DNA of 40,854 bases from Nitrospira sp. CG24D (lineage in GTDB: Bacteria; Nitrospirota; Nitrospiria; Nitrospirales; Nitrospiraceae): positions 4,801 through 45,654 of the forward strand of contig NEWQ02000001.1 of assembly GCA_002869855.2 (NCBI GenBank), given 5' to 3'. The position numbers and the translations under genes were made by a program. Positions 32,343 to 39,738 of this stretch are shown one piece after another. The first letter of the stretch is position 1, and the number at the start of each line of letters is the position of its first letter. A model generated the notes under the pieces. It was not told where the DNA came from and searched no databases. It saw nothing but the letters and a program-made list of their open reading frames with translations.

Positions 32343-33590
32343 TCAAGCCGGCTTGTCCAGCTTTTCGATACCCAGCGCCTTCATAATCACTTTCTCGTAG
32401 TAGGGCTCGCTGATCCCGCGCTTCATCTTATGGAGGAAATATTTCTCCAGCCCGATCTTCGCCAGGTGGACCCACTTCCCCTTCTTAGCCCAGGTCACAT
32501 TTCTTGGCGCCATCTGCGGCAAGGCCACGAACGCGACGCCCGTGTCCCCCATGTCGGCCAGGCAGATCGCGTTCCACGTCGCCGTATCACGCTTGGGATC
32601 GTTTTCCATGTCGGCCTTGATGTTATGGACTGCCGCGGAGACCATCGATTCGATCATGTAGCCGGTCTTGGGGGCGCCTGTGGGGATGGGGGTCACTTCG
32701 ACCGGTGGGATCGCCACACAGACGCCGACCGAATAAATATTCTTGTATTTTGGATTGGCCTGATAGGCATCGATATTCACGAAACCCTTTGGATTACACA
32801 AGCCCGGTGTGCCGGCGACCGCATCCACCCCGGCGAACGGCGGGATAAACATTGAATAGCGGAACGGAATTTCCTGCCCGTCTTCCAGCACTGCTTTGCC
32901 AGGCTGAATCTCTTTGATCGCACTATTCGGAATAGGCTTGATGGAATGTTCGGCGAACTCGTCCTCCATAAGACGGCGTGAAGCCCCCACCCCGGCTAAT
33001 CCCATATGCCCGACATAGGGCTCCGGTGTGACGAAATAGATCGGCACTTTCTTCCGCAGCTTCTTTTTCCGGAGGTCAGTGTCCAAAATGAACGCCATCT
33101 CATAGGCCGGGCCGAAGCAGGATGCGCCTTGAGCCGCCCCGACGACGATAGGACCGGGATTTTTAAGGAAGGCCTGATACGAGCCCCAGGCCTGTTCCGC
33201 ATGATCAACATTGCAGATAGATTGGGTGTAGCCGCTGGGACCGAGCCCTGGAACTGCGCCGAAATTCAGCTTGGGCCCTGTGGCGATAATCAGATAGTCG
33301 TACGGCACCTCGCCCTTTGACGTGATCACCCGATTCTGCTCCGGTTCGATCCGGTCAGCCGTTGCATGGATATACTCGATGCCCTTTTTCTCCAACACCG
33401 GCCCCAAGGCAAAACTGATATCTTTCCTGGTCCGCCATCCGACGGCGACCCAGGGATTCGACGGCACGAAATGAAAGGACTCGACATTGGAGATAACCGT
33501 GACCTTGTGTTTCTTCGCGAGAAGCGCCCGCGCCTCATAGGCCGCCGGCAGTCCACCAATCGATGCGCCGATAATCGCGATCCGTGCCAT
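32343..33590 (-). CDS. sqr: Sulfide:quinone oxidoreductase
   Basis: The 415-residue flavoprotein has an N-terminal FAD-binding motif (RIAIIGASIGGLPAAYEAR) and a second ATG-type motif (LIIATGPKLNFG). Three cysteines occupy SQR active-site positions: C126 in SICNVDHAE, C158 in GASCFGPAYE and C343 in ICLADMG. These correspond to the residues that hold the polysulfide bridge and attack sulfide. It oxidises sulfide to sulfane sulfur and reduces the quinone pool at the inner membrane. Related FCC-type or SQR-like proteins lack some cysteines, and the presence of all three argues for a true SQR. It heads the co-directional block channel-TauE-Rieske-cytochrome b/c. Confidence 0.92.
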   Translation of the reverse strand: MARIAIIGASIGGLPAAYEARALLAKKHKVTVISNVESFHFVPSNPWVAVGWRTRKDISFALGPVLEKKGIEYIHATADRIEPEQNRVITSKGEVPYDYLIIATGPKLNFGAVPGLGPSGYTQSICNVDHAEQAWGSYQAFLKNPGPIVVGAAQGASCFGPAYEMAFILDTDLRKKKLRKKVPIYFVTPEPYVGHMGLAGVGASRRLMEDEFAEHSIKPIPNSAIKEIQPGKAVLEDGQEIPFRYSMFIPPFAGVDAVAGTPGLCNPKGFVNIDAYQANPKYKNIYSVGVCVAIPPVEVTPIPTGAPKTGYMIESMVSAAVHNIKADMENDPKRDTATWNAICLADMGDTGVAFVALPQMAPRNVTWAKKGKWVHLAKIGLEKYFLHKMKRGISEPYYEKVIMKALGIEKLDKPA

Positions 33591-33738
33591 AGGTTTCTCC
33601 TTTCTAATCAGTCTTCAGCTTTTCAGACAGGCCTTCATCCTGAACGATATGAGACGACAGAATTCAATTGGATTCGGGATTGCCGGACTTCATCTCGTCA
33701 TAATGCTCGAAATCCCCTGTCATGCTGTTAGCTGACCG

Positions 33739-34212
33739 CTACTTATCCACTCCGAATCGATACATGTCATGGCACGTAGTACAGCGGGCCGTCATGCTCG
33801 ACAACCGCTGCAGAATCTGTTGAGGCGTTTCCTTCTGCGCAATGGCATCGGCCAGGGCATCCATATCTCTATGGATCGACATCCCCATCTGCTTGAACGG
33901 CAGCGGCAGCTTCACCATGATCGCCGGATTTACATCCGCCGCCATGCCCATGCCGGCGGCGCGGGCGGCTTGCTCCATCTGTTGCCGGTCTGCCGGTTGA
34001 TCCTGACCCGCTACACCGGTGACGACACCATGCACCGCTTTCAGCAACTGTCGCATTTCCCCAAGAATCAGATCTCGCTCGTTTGGAGCCAATAGTATTT
34101 CCATACGGCCGTCGATTCCTTTGATCGTCAAACCGTTCACGAAAAACCATCCGGCCCCGGCCAGCGTCACAACCCACAAAACTACCGCAACCATTCCTAG
34201 GCGCATTTTCAT
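33739..34212 (-). CDS. Class II (c'-like) cytochrome c
   Basis: The 157-residue protein has an N-terminal membrane anchor or uncleaved signal (about 5-25) followed by a mostly helical domain with a single C-terminal heme site CTTCH (144-148). This is the arrangement of class II cytochromes (cytochrome c' or c-556), in which CxxCH lies near the end. KQMGMSIHRDMDALADAI forms part of the four-helix bundle. Members bind NO or small ligands or act as electron carriers. The GGA of its ribosome binding site overlaps the end of the DUF2231 gene. It lies 148 nt upstream of SQR. Confidence 0.87.
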   Translation of the reverse strand: MKMRLGMVAVVLWVVTLAGAGWFFVNGLTIKGIDGRMEILLAPNERDLILGEMRQLLKAVHGVVTGVAGQDQPADRQQMEQAARAAGMGMAADVNPAIMVKLPLPFKQMGMSIHRDMDALADAIAQKETPQQILQRLSSMTARCTTCHDMYRFGVDK

Positions 34213-34222
34213 CTCATTCCTT

Positions 34223-34663
34223 TCAAGGAGTCCTCATAGGATATCCCGTTACCCCGGCCCCATAGTCGTAGACAAGGCTCCCGCCGTAATAACTGGCGAC
34301 CAGCATCAAGACGACGCCGACGATACCCAGCAACAATGCCACCATCCGTTGTTCACGAATCCACCCGAGCCAAGTCACCAGGCGTAGACCTAACAGTCCG
34401 GCGAAAACCCAGAACGCGGCAAACCCCAGCATTTCATGAATCTCGATCGCCCGCTCAGGCACACCGCTATGCTCGGCCGCATCTTCAGCCATCGTTCCGG
34501 AAACCACCGACAACGCTGCCCCGGCGAATCCGAGGACAAGCGTATAGAGGCTGGCGATCCGGCACTCTTCAGTTCGCCACTTCCTTCCCAGCAGATCGAA
34601 AAAGACCGCGGCGGATAAAAGCGCGATCGGAAAGTGCACCAACATGGGATGAATCGGATGCAT
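34223..34663 (-). CDS. DUF2231-family membrane protein
   Basis: The 146-residue protein begins MHPIHPMLVHFPIALLSAAV and has four hydrophobic helices. The HPxHPxxVHFPIAL N-terminus is the DUF2231 hallmark, and the conserved histidines suggest metal or heme binding at the membrane. ATG 34663 has GGAGG upstream. It is followed 10 nt later by the c'-like cytochrome, and then SQR. It may be the first gene of the SQR transcript. The function is unknown. Confidence 0.83.
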   Translation of the reverse strand: MHPIHPMLVHFPIALLSAAVFFDLLGRKWRTEECRIASLYTLVLGFAGAALSVVSGTMAEDAAEHSGVPERAIEIHEMLGFAAFWVFAGLLGLRLVTWLGWIREQRMVALLLGIVGVVLMLVASYYGGSLVYDYGAGVTGYPMRTP

Positions 34664-34900
34664 GGTTGTCCTCCGAAATGTGACTTCTTCAACTTGTAGA
34701 GTGCAAACAGAGGGCCGAAACTGCGGGCAGGATCCGAACTATTCCCGGCAGAAATTTCCAGCAATTCAACAGTCTCAGACGAGTGGACGGACTTCAGGAG
34801 GGGAGTCTTTCCACAACGCCATGAATCACACTGTCGCGAAACGGGTCACTCGTTGAGGTGAAAAGAGGACTTGAAGCAAGAGAGGGAAGAGAAAACAGCG

Positions 34901-34930
34901 CGGGCCTCCGGACATGAATCCGGAGGCCCG
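34901..34930 (-). terminator. Intrinsic terminator of the beta-propeller gene
   Basis: A perfect 12-bp GC-rich stem (arms 34901-34912 and 34919-34930) with a 6-nt loop (CATGAA) starts 14 nt past the stop of the minus-strand gene at 34944. On the minus strand the stem is followed by GCGCTGTTTTCTCTTCC, a T-rich tail. This is the clearest Rho-independent terminator in the window, and it isolates the beta-propeller transcript from the DUF2231-SQR genes. The remaining 34664-34900 shows no gene and should hold the promoter of DUF2231. Confidence 0.85.
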
Positions 34931-34943
34931 TGCATGGCACTCG

Positions 34944-36197
34944 TTACTTTCTAATCGCGATTCCGTGAGTATCTGCGGTTTCTTTATCGTCTTTCTTATT
35001 CGTAATAACCGCCTGCCCCTTGTAGTGCCCGACTTTGCCGCCCGCATCCACATGGATCACACCGACACCGGGCACTGTCCCCTTGGCGTTATGCACACCC
35101 TTATCGTTACCGGTCAGCGGATTAGGCCCGCGCAGACCGACGAAGACATACTGTGCGTCCGGTGCGATATCCATCAAATCGGGAGCCGGATCCTGATTCG
35201 CTTCAGTCACCAGGTCGATTGAACCCACCGAAAAGTTACTGAGCGTGTCGATGATCTCAACGTTGTTGCCGGCTCGATCCGCACTCCAGACATAGCGGCC
35301 GACTCCGATCATGCCGTGCGAATCGGCGAACTTGTCGTCCCGCTGCGAGACCGGCTTGGCCGATACTTTGGCGGGCAAGCCTGAGATATCGAGCGCATAC
35401 ACATCATAGGAAAGCGGGGCCACCGGCCACCCGCCGCCGGAATTGATGTACATCGTGTCGCCGACCTGCACCCCGCCGCAGCCGGCAGGATGAATTTGAT
35501 TGTTGTCCAGCATCGCCACCGCCTTCATCGGGGTCGCGGTCACATCGAACACCAGCAACCCGCCGCCACGCAGCGTAACAAACGCATAGCGGCTCGACGA
35601 TTCGGTGATGGGACAGATCGGCGACGTATCCGGACGCTCGCCCCCTTCGAACGCGACCAGGTTCACGACATCTTTCTCAGGATCGAAGTTGAACTTATGC
35701 GCGGCATAGTCCGTCCAGATCCGGATGAATTTCTTCTCCGCAATGTTCGCGGCAATCGCCATCTTCTGATCCGGCGTCGGCCAGGCGGCGTGGACATTCT
35801 TCCCCATAGACAGACAGGCATCCGGCTTCTTCGTCGCCGCGTCCATGAACAGCACGTGACCGCTCAGGAAAGAGATGATCGCATGATCCTGATTTTTGTT
35901 GAAGAACAGCATATGCGGGCGGCGCACGGCCTTCTTGGTCGCCTCCTCGCAGAACTTGCCGATGTCGCCGGCGAAGTCGATCGTCATCGTGGGCTTCGCC
36001 GAGGCAGGATTCGCCGCCAGCTGCGCGCCATCGTAGATATGCAGATAGCCCCCGCTTTCCTTGCCGGTATCGGACTGATCGGTCAACCAGACTTCATAGG
36101 CAGAGACGGACGCACCGCTGCCAAACGTAGCCCCCAATGCCACACATCCACTGACGATCATGGCGAGCGTCGACGACTGCTGATTTGGTCTCTTCAT
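34944..36197 (-). CDS. Secreted beta-propeller-like protein
   Basis: From ATG 36197 (AAGGAGGCCAGTG upstream) the product has 417 residues. A signal peptide (about 1-34) is followed by repeated beta-strand units such as DHAIISFLSGHVLFMDAATK, RYAFVTLRGGGLLVFDVTAT and VWSADRAGNNVEIIDT. These are typical of the YVTN/methylamine-dehydrogenase heavy-chain-like beta-propeller superfamily. It contains about five cysteines, including HPAGCGG. No catalytic signature is obvious. It could be an electron-transfer partner or binding scaffold in the periplasm. It has its own terminator, so it is probably monocistronic. I do not recognise a named family. Confidence 0.72.
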   Translation of the reverse strand: MKRPNQQSSTLAMIVSGCVALGATFGSGASVSAYEVWLTDQSDTGKESGGYLHIYDGAQLAANPASAKPTMTIDFAGDIGKFCEEATKKAVRRPHMLFFNKNQDHAIISFLSGHVLFMDAATKKPDACLSMGKNVHAAWPTPDQKMAIAANIAEKKFIRIWTDYAAHKFNFDPEKDVVNLVAFEGGERPDTSPICPITESSSRYAFVTLRGGGLLVFDVTATPMKAVAMLDNNQIHPAGCGGVQVGDTMYINSGGGWPVAPLSYDVYALDISGLPAKVSAKPVSQRDDKFADSHGMIGVGRYVWSADRAGNNVEIIDTLSNFSVGSIDLVTEANQDPAPDLMDIAPDAQYVFVGLRGPNPLTGNDKGVHNAKGTVPGVGVIHVDAGGKVGHYKGQAVITNKKDDKETADTHGIAIRK

Positions 36198-36325
36198 CAC
36201 TGGCCTCCTTCTATATCGCGTGACGCGAACGACACGAATTTCTCGCTCGTCCCCTGGTATGACTGACTCTAGCTTAGAAGGATTGCTGAGGGAGAGCAAC
36301 CGACCGGCCCGGCAACCGGCAATCG

Positions 36326-36805
36326 CTACGACCGGGCCAGCATCACGGCGACAAACAAGACGGCCAGCGAGAGCACCAGCGCCGCGCGAGGGAGCCAGGA
36401 GGCTGCAGCCAGGATGGTTTGATCGGAGGCAGCTCTCTTGTCAGGCGGAAGTGCCAGAATCGCCCGGATACGAGGACCGAGCACGAGATCGTGAGCCAGA
36501 GTCATCAGCAACAGCGCTGCAACCAGTGAGAGCTTGATCCTCAACGGTGACGGCCATCGAGTTGGCTCGAAGAGCGGCCATCCGTGGGACAGAACCAGCA
36601 TCGGACCGGTCAAGAGCAGAACGACCACCGCTCCCCATACGACCAGACGAAACCGTTTTGCCGAAGTCCTGAACAGGGCTCCGGCATCGGGCTTCGATGC
36701 CAGGGCGCGATAGGAAGGGGCCAGCACCAGGGAGAGAAAGATCGTTCCTCCGATCCAACCGACCGCTGCGATGAGATGGAGCCAGACGAGAGCAAATTGC
36801 GACAT
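36326..36805 (-). CDS. CopD-like membrane protein
   Basis: The 159-residue protein has four hydrophobic helices. It begins ALVWLHLIAAVGWIGGTIFL and has KLSLVAALLLMTLAHDLVLG near the third helix. The HLIAAxxWxGG and paired His/Asp pattern matches CopD/YcnJ-like copper-related or DUF4149 membrane proteins. It probably binds copper or heme at the membrane, but this is only a family-level guess. It lies in the opposite context of a hairpin (36886-36910) from the outer-membrane protein gene upstream, and 128 nt from the beta-propeller gene. Confidence 0.68.
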   Translation of the reverse strand: MSQFALVWLHLIAAVGWIGGTIFLSLVLAPSYRALASKPDAGALFRTSAKRFRLVVWGAVVVLLLTGPMLVLSHGWPLFEPTRWPSPLRIKLSLVAALLLMTLAHDLVLGPRIRAILALPPDKRAASDQTILAAASWLPRAALVLSLAVLFVAVMLARS

Positions 36806-36885
36806 GATGGACGCGACTCTACCGCTTGCGCGAGACCGGCTTCAAGAGGGTTGCCTGCTTGACGGTTGATGGGGCGGTGGTCAGG

Positions 36886-36910
36886 GCGCGCTGAGCGAGG
36901 CTCAGCGCGC
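36886..36910. repeat. Perfect 11-bp hairpin with 3-nt loop
   Basis: GCGCGCTGAGC (36886-36896) and GCTCAGCGCGC (36900-36910) pair perfectly around GAG. It lies in the 169-nt gap between the outer-membrane protein gene (stop at 36975) and the CopD-like gene. No T-run follows on either strand, so it is not a textbook terminator, but its stability suggests transcript-end processing or pausing. Confidence 0.6.
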
Positions 36911-36974
36911 TGGAATCCTCAACCTCGACAGTTCGGGGGAAATGCACGACGAGGTTCATCACCCACCCGTTTCG

Positions 36975-37655
36975 TCAAAACGAAATCCCCACATACGGAC
37001 CGACCTGGAAGTAATCGTTGTTCGTATTGGTCATACGGGCCGTCAGGTGGTACCGGGCATCCACCCCAAGCACAAACGCCTTCCAAACCTGGAACTCAAA
37101 TCCCCCGCCAAACTGCAAGCCCAGGTCGAGATACTGCGTCTGATTGGAAGGCGGACTAATCACATGAAAATCCAGACCAATCGGGATCAGCCACGGACGG
37201 AATGCACTCCCCTCCATGAATTTGATCTTGGGGGCGACATTGATCGTCATCATCGTGAGCTGCACCTTTTGCTGAAGATCAGGCGCACTCGTCAGAAACC
37301 CTGCAGCATTCGTCACACGGCTTGAGTTAATGCGGTTCATTTGTAGCCCGATTTCACCGACCACCCACGTCTTGTCCATCGCTCCCCAGGCATTCTTCGA
37401 CATGACGAGATCAAGACCAGCACCGGCATACCACCCGGCATTCCCCCCATTCACTCCCGAATTGCCGTTGGTGTCTGTAAAAATCTTCCCGCCTCGATCC
37501 TGGTTCAAATTCATGAACCCGCCTTTGAAGAACACCATGTTCCCGGCGCCGTCTTCAGCCGAAACCGGCGGCACACCACAAACACCGAGCCCCGCGACGA
37601 TCGCAACGACGACAGACCACACTCCAATGTTCCTGCTGCTCTTCCGAACCTGCAT
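36975..37655 (-). CDS. Outer-membrane beta-barrel protein
   Basis: The 226-residue protein has a signal peptide (about 1-33, ending PPVSAED), then amphipathic strands (MVFFKGGFMNL, GWYAGAGLDLVMS, LGLQFGGGFEFQVWKAFVLG), and ends VGPYVGISF with a terminal phenylalanine, the usual signal for Bam-mediated insertion. It resembles OmpW/OMP_b-brl-type 8-strand barrels. The ligand is unknown. ATG 37655 has AAGGAGGGGG upstream, and a strong hairpin (37679-37705) stands just before that site. Confidence 0.8.
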   Translation of the reverse strand: MQVRKSSRNIGVWSVVVAIVAGLGVCGVPPVSAEDGAGNMVFFKGGFMNLNQDRGGKIFTDTNGNSGVNGGNAGWYAGAGLDLVMSKNAWGAMDKTWVVGEIGLQMNRINSSRVTNAAGFLTSAPDLQQKVQLTMMTINVAPKIKFMEGSAFRPWLIPIGLDFHVISPPSNQTQYLDLGLQFGGGFEFQVWKAFVLGVDARYHLTARMTNTNNDYFQVGPYVGISF

Positions 37656-37678
37656 GATGTCCCCCTCCTTGATGTGGC

Positions 37679-37705
37679 ACAGGAGAGCCTGATTGGCTCT
37701 CCTGT
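37679..37705 (-). promoter_or_regulatory. Perfect 11-bp hairpin just upstream of the OMP ribosome binding site
   Basis: ACAGGAGAGCC (37679-37689) and GGCTCTCCTGT (37695-37705) pair perfectly with a 5-nt loop. On the minus strand it ends 23 nt before the OMP start codon, about 10 nt before the Shine-Dalgarno sequence. There is no T-run after it. It may stabilise the 5' leader, as in several OMP mRNAs, or end the hemerythrin transcript. Confidence 0.6.
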
Positions 37706-37888
37706 TGGCTTACCGTCTTGCACCCGCCGGCCCGAGGCATGAACAGGGTAAGCGCGCGGTTTACTCTTCCGAACATCGTGACGTTCCTCTTCTTAGCCCT
37801 GCGACGATCGTCGAACGCATCGGTGGTACTCGTGTGGCCTCACTCAAGCGAGTCGCGCTCATCACGCCTTTCCCGCTCATATTTGACT

Positions 37889-38437
37889 TCACACTTGCAA
37901 CATGCGCCGGCTGATTTGCCGTTTCTGCTCGGCAGTCAGCCGCATCTCAGCTAAGACGAACAGCATCCGTTCCTCGCAGGAGATATGGCCACGATATCGA
38001 CGGATCAGCGCGCGAAGGTCTGCGTTTAGCGTCCGCAATCCGCCGAGACTTTTTAACGCCGGGGAATCTCGACCGTCGGCCCGTTTTCTCCGGAGCTTTC
38101 TCATCACCGCTGTCGCGTCGGCTTTCAGCGTCCGGTGTTCGTCCAAGAAACTTTGGAACTGCTCTTGCTCCTCCTGCTTCCGGCCAAGAATTCGCTGGAG
38201 ATCTCCGACCAACACCTCTTCCCGTTTGAAATGAACTTCCACGGGGCCGGTAAAGAATTGGAGCAGTTCCCGCAACGTACCCTGGTCCGTTCCCTTCGCC
38301 TCACCGCTCCCGACGGAGCGAGGACTCATCGCCGTTTCGATCATGGCCAGTTGGTTCAGAATCATTCCGTGCTCTCGCTTGAGAAGGGCAACCGGATCGA
38401 CCGTGATACTCGTTCGCCTGCATTCTTGAGGCACCAT
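37889..38437 (-). CDS. Hemerythrin HHE-domain protein
   Basis: The 182-residue cytosolic protein is all-helical with the iron-ligand pattern of HHE proteins: KREHGMILNQLAM, VHFKREEVL, FLDEHRTLKAD and RGHISCEERMLF near the C-terminus. The family binds a di-iron site and senses or stores O2 or NO, or protects Fe-S clusters. ATG 38437 was chosen as the first plausible start; its ribosome binding site is weak. A near-match to an FNR box (38554-38567) lies 117 nt upstream and fits oxygen or NO control by the Fnr-like regulator encoded next on the same strand. Confidence 0.82.
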   Translation of the reverse strand: MVPQECRRTSITVDPVALLKREHGMILNQLAMIETAMSPRSVGSGEAKGTDQGTLRELLQFFTGPVEVHFKREEVLVGDLQRILGRKQEEQEQFQSFLDEHRTLKADATAVMRKLRRKRADGRDSPALKSLGGLRTLNADLRALIRRYRGHISCEERMLFVLAEMRLTAEQKRQISRRMLQV

Positions 38438-38553
38438 CGTTCCAGGATCCCCTGTGCGGAAACTCGAACGTGCGAGCAATGTGGCCGCCTTACGTCGCGC
38501 TCACTGTACCGAACAGCAAGACGGGCCCACACTGGGATTGGCCGGCCTGCTCT

Positions 38554-38567
38554 ATGATTTATCTCAA
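38554..38567. promoter_or_regulatory. FNR/Crp-family-like binding site
   Basis: The sequence ATGATTTATCTCAA differs from the FNR consensus TTGATNNNNATCAA at one base in each half (8 of 10 conserved positions match). It lies 117 nt upstream of the hemerythrin start and about 200 nt from a Crp/Fnr gene. This is a candidate site only. Confidence 0.45.
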
Positions 38568-38745
38568 TGTTTTGGGTAGGCCATTGGACCTATCGCAGAG
38601 GTCGCAATCAGCGACCAAGTGTCAGCTATGGAGTCTTAAGCAAACGGCTGAGGTTGCAGGCTGGAGGCGTAGATGCGGGATTCCTGAGGGGTGGTGCGAT
38701 GATGCGACGCTAACGACGGGGAGTCAAAGAGAAAGGCCTTCCCAG

Positions 38746-38766
38746 GCTGATGGCTGAACGCTGAAG
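38746..38766. repeat. Three tandem GCTGAxx heptamers
   Basis: GCTGATG, GCTGAAC and GCTGAAG follow each other without gaps just downstream of the Crp/Fnr stop. Short GCTGA-type tandem arrays are common spacer sequence in many genomes. No function is implied. Confidence 0.6.
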
Positions 38767-38773
38767 ACTTCTT

Positions 38774-39484
38774 CTAGCGCCGGGCAATTCTGGCGAGGCG
38801 GTCTGGATTCAGCAACGTGATGGTTCTTCCATCGATGGTGAGCAACCCCTCATCCCGGAACACGCTGAGCAGGCGGATGGCGGTTTCAACCGTGATCCCG
38901 GCCATCTCAGCCACTTCTTCCCGTTTGAGAGTGAGTCCAACCCGGACATGATCGTCGTCTTTTTTGCCGAATCGATCGCCGAGTTCCAGCAGTAGGCCGG
39001 CCAACCGCTCGCGGGCAGTCTTGAACGTAAACTGATCGAGGTGATCCATATTGACCCCGACTTCATTACTGAGGAGTTGGATCAGCTTGATCGCCAGTTG
39101 AGGATTTCTGTGGATGACCGCGAGATAGCGCTCCTTGTCGATGACGCAGACTTGAGAGGGCTCCAATGTCTCGCACGTCACTTCATGAAGGGCTCTCTCC
39201 CCGAATACGTGTTTCTCGATCAACTCACCGGGGCCTAAGATCCGGACGATCTGCCGCTGGCCTCTCGCCGAAGAACGAGTCAGCTTGACCTTGCCCGCGC
39301 ACAACAAATAGAGGCCCAAACACACATGGCCTTCGTAGAAGACGGTCTGGTGAGGCGCGTAATCGAGAGTGCGTTTGATTTTCTGAAATTCGCCGAGGTC
39401 GCTTCCTTCGATATCGCACAGCACCACCTTCGCGCGAAGCGCGCAGGTGTCGCAATTCTCGATGAGACAGGACTTCCGTTTCAC
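38774..39484 (-). CDS. Crp/Fnr-family transcription regulator with N-terminal cysteine cluster
   Basis: The 236-residue protein has an N-terminal cysteine-rich segment (C6, C11, C14, C23), a cyclic-nucleotide-binding-like beta-roll (about 35-125), a dimerisation helix and a winged helix (TLKREEVAEMAGITVETAIR as the HTH, then RDEGLLTIDGRTITLLNP). In FNR four cysteines bind an oxygen-labile [4Fe-4S] cluster, three near the N-terminus and one internal. Here C6/C11/C14/C23 could do so. It lacks clear cAMP-binding residues. ATG 39484 overlaps the stop of the 84-residue gene (ATGA), so they are co-transcribed. It probably controls aerobic/anaerobic or NO responses. Confidence 0.88.
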   Translation of the reverse strand: MKRKSCLIENCDTCALRAKVVLCDIEGSDLGEFQKIKRTLDYAPHQTVFYEGHVCLGLYLLCAGKVKLTRSSARGQRQIVRILGPGELIEKHVFGERALHEVTCETLEPSQVCVIDKERYLAVIHRNPQLAIKLIQLLSNEVGVNMDHLDQFTFKTARERLAGLLLELGDRFGKKDDDHVRVGLTLKREEVAEMAGITVETAIRLLSVFRDEGLLTIDGRTITLLNPDRLARIARR

Positions 39485-39735
39485 GACTTACTCAAATTCG
39501 TCAGCCCTTTGACCGGTCGTTCATCGATCGACACCTGGACATCCGGAAGCTCGGCTGCCGCGCCGATCAGTCGCTCCACGAGATCGAACGACAGAGACAG
39601 ATCCGGAAAGATCGCCAGGTAGGCCGGCGTCCGACCATCTGTCTCAGTTCGAAACATCGGAGCTGAACGGGCCAAGCTGAGCACAAGGGGTACTGTCTCA
39701 GACTCGGACCGGGGAATCCGCATGACCAACTGCAT
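39481..39735 (-). CDS. Unknown 84-residue protein
   Basis: ATG 39735 has AGGGTGAGCC upstream. The product has an N-terminal strand-like part (MQLVMRIPRSESETVPLVL), a middle segment (GRTPAYLAIFPDLSLSFDL) and a helix (VERLIGAAAELPDVQVSIDE). It contains no cysteine, no signal peptide and no membrane helix. I do not recognise it. It is embedded between a 2OG-Fe(II) oxygenase (3-nt gap) and the Crp/Fnr regulator (4-nt overlap), so it is probably translated as part of that operon and may modulate either partner. Confidence 0.7.
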   Translation of the reverse strand: MQLVMRIPRSESETVPLVLSLARSAPMFRTETDGRTPAYLAIFPDLSLSFDLVERLIGAAAELPDVQVSIDERPVKGLTNLSKS

Positions 39736-39738
39736 GGC

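Larger units (their letters stand above)
38438..38773. other. Intergenic region with FNR-like box and heptamer repeats
   Basis: No gene is visible between the Crp/Fnr gene stop (38774) and the hemerythrin start. It contains an FNR/Crp-like palindrome (38554-38567) and three consecutive GCTGAxx heptamers (38746-38766). It should hold the hemerythrin promoter. I could not identify its -10 and -35 elements. Confidence 0.6.
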
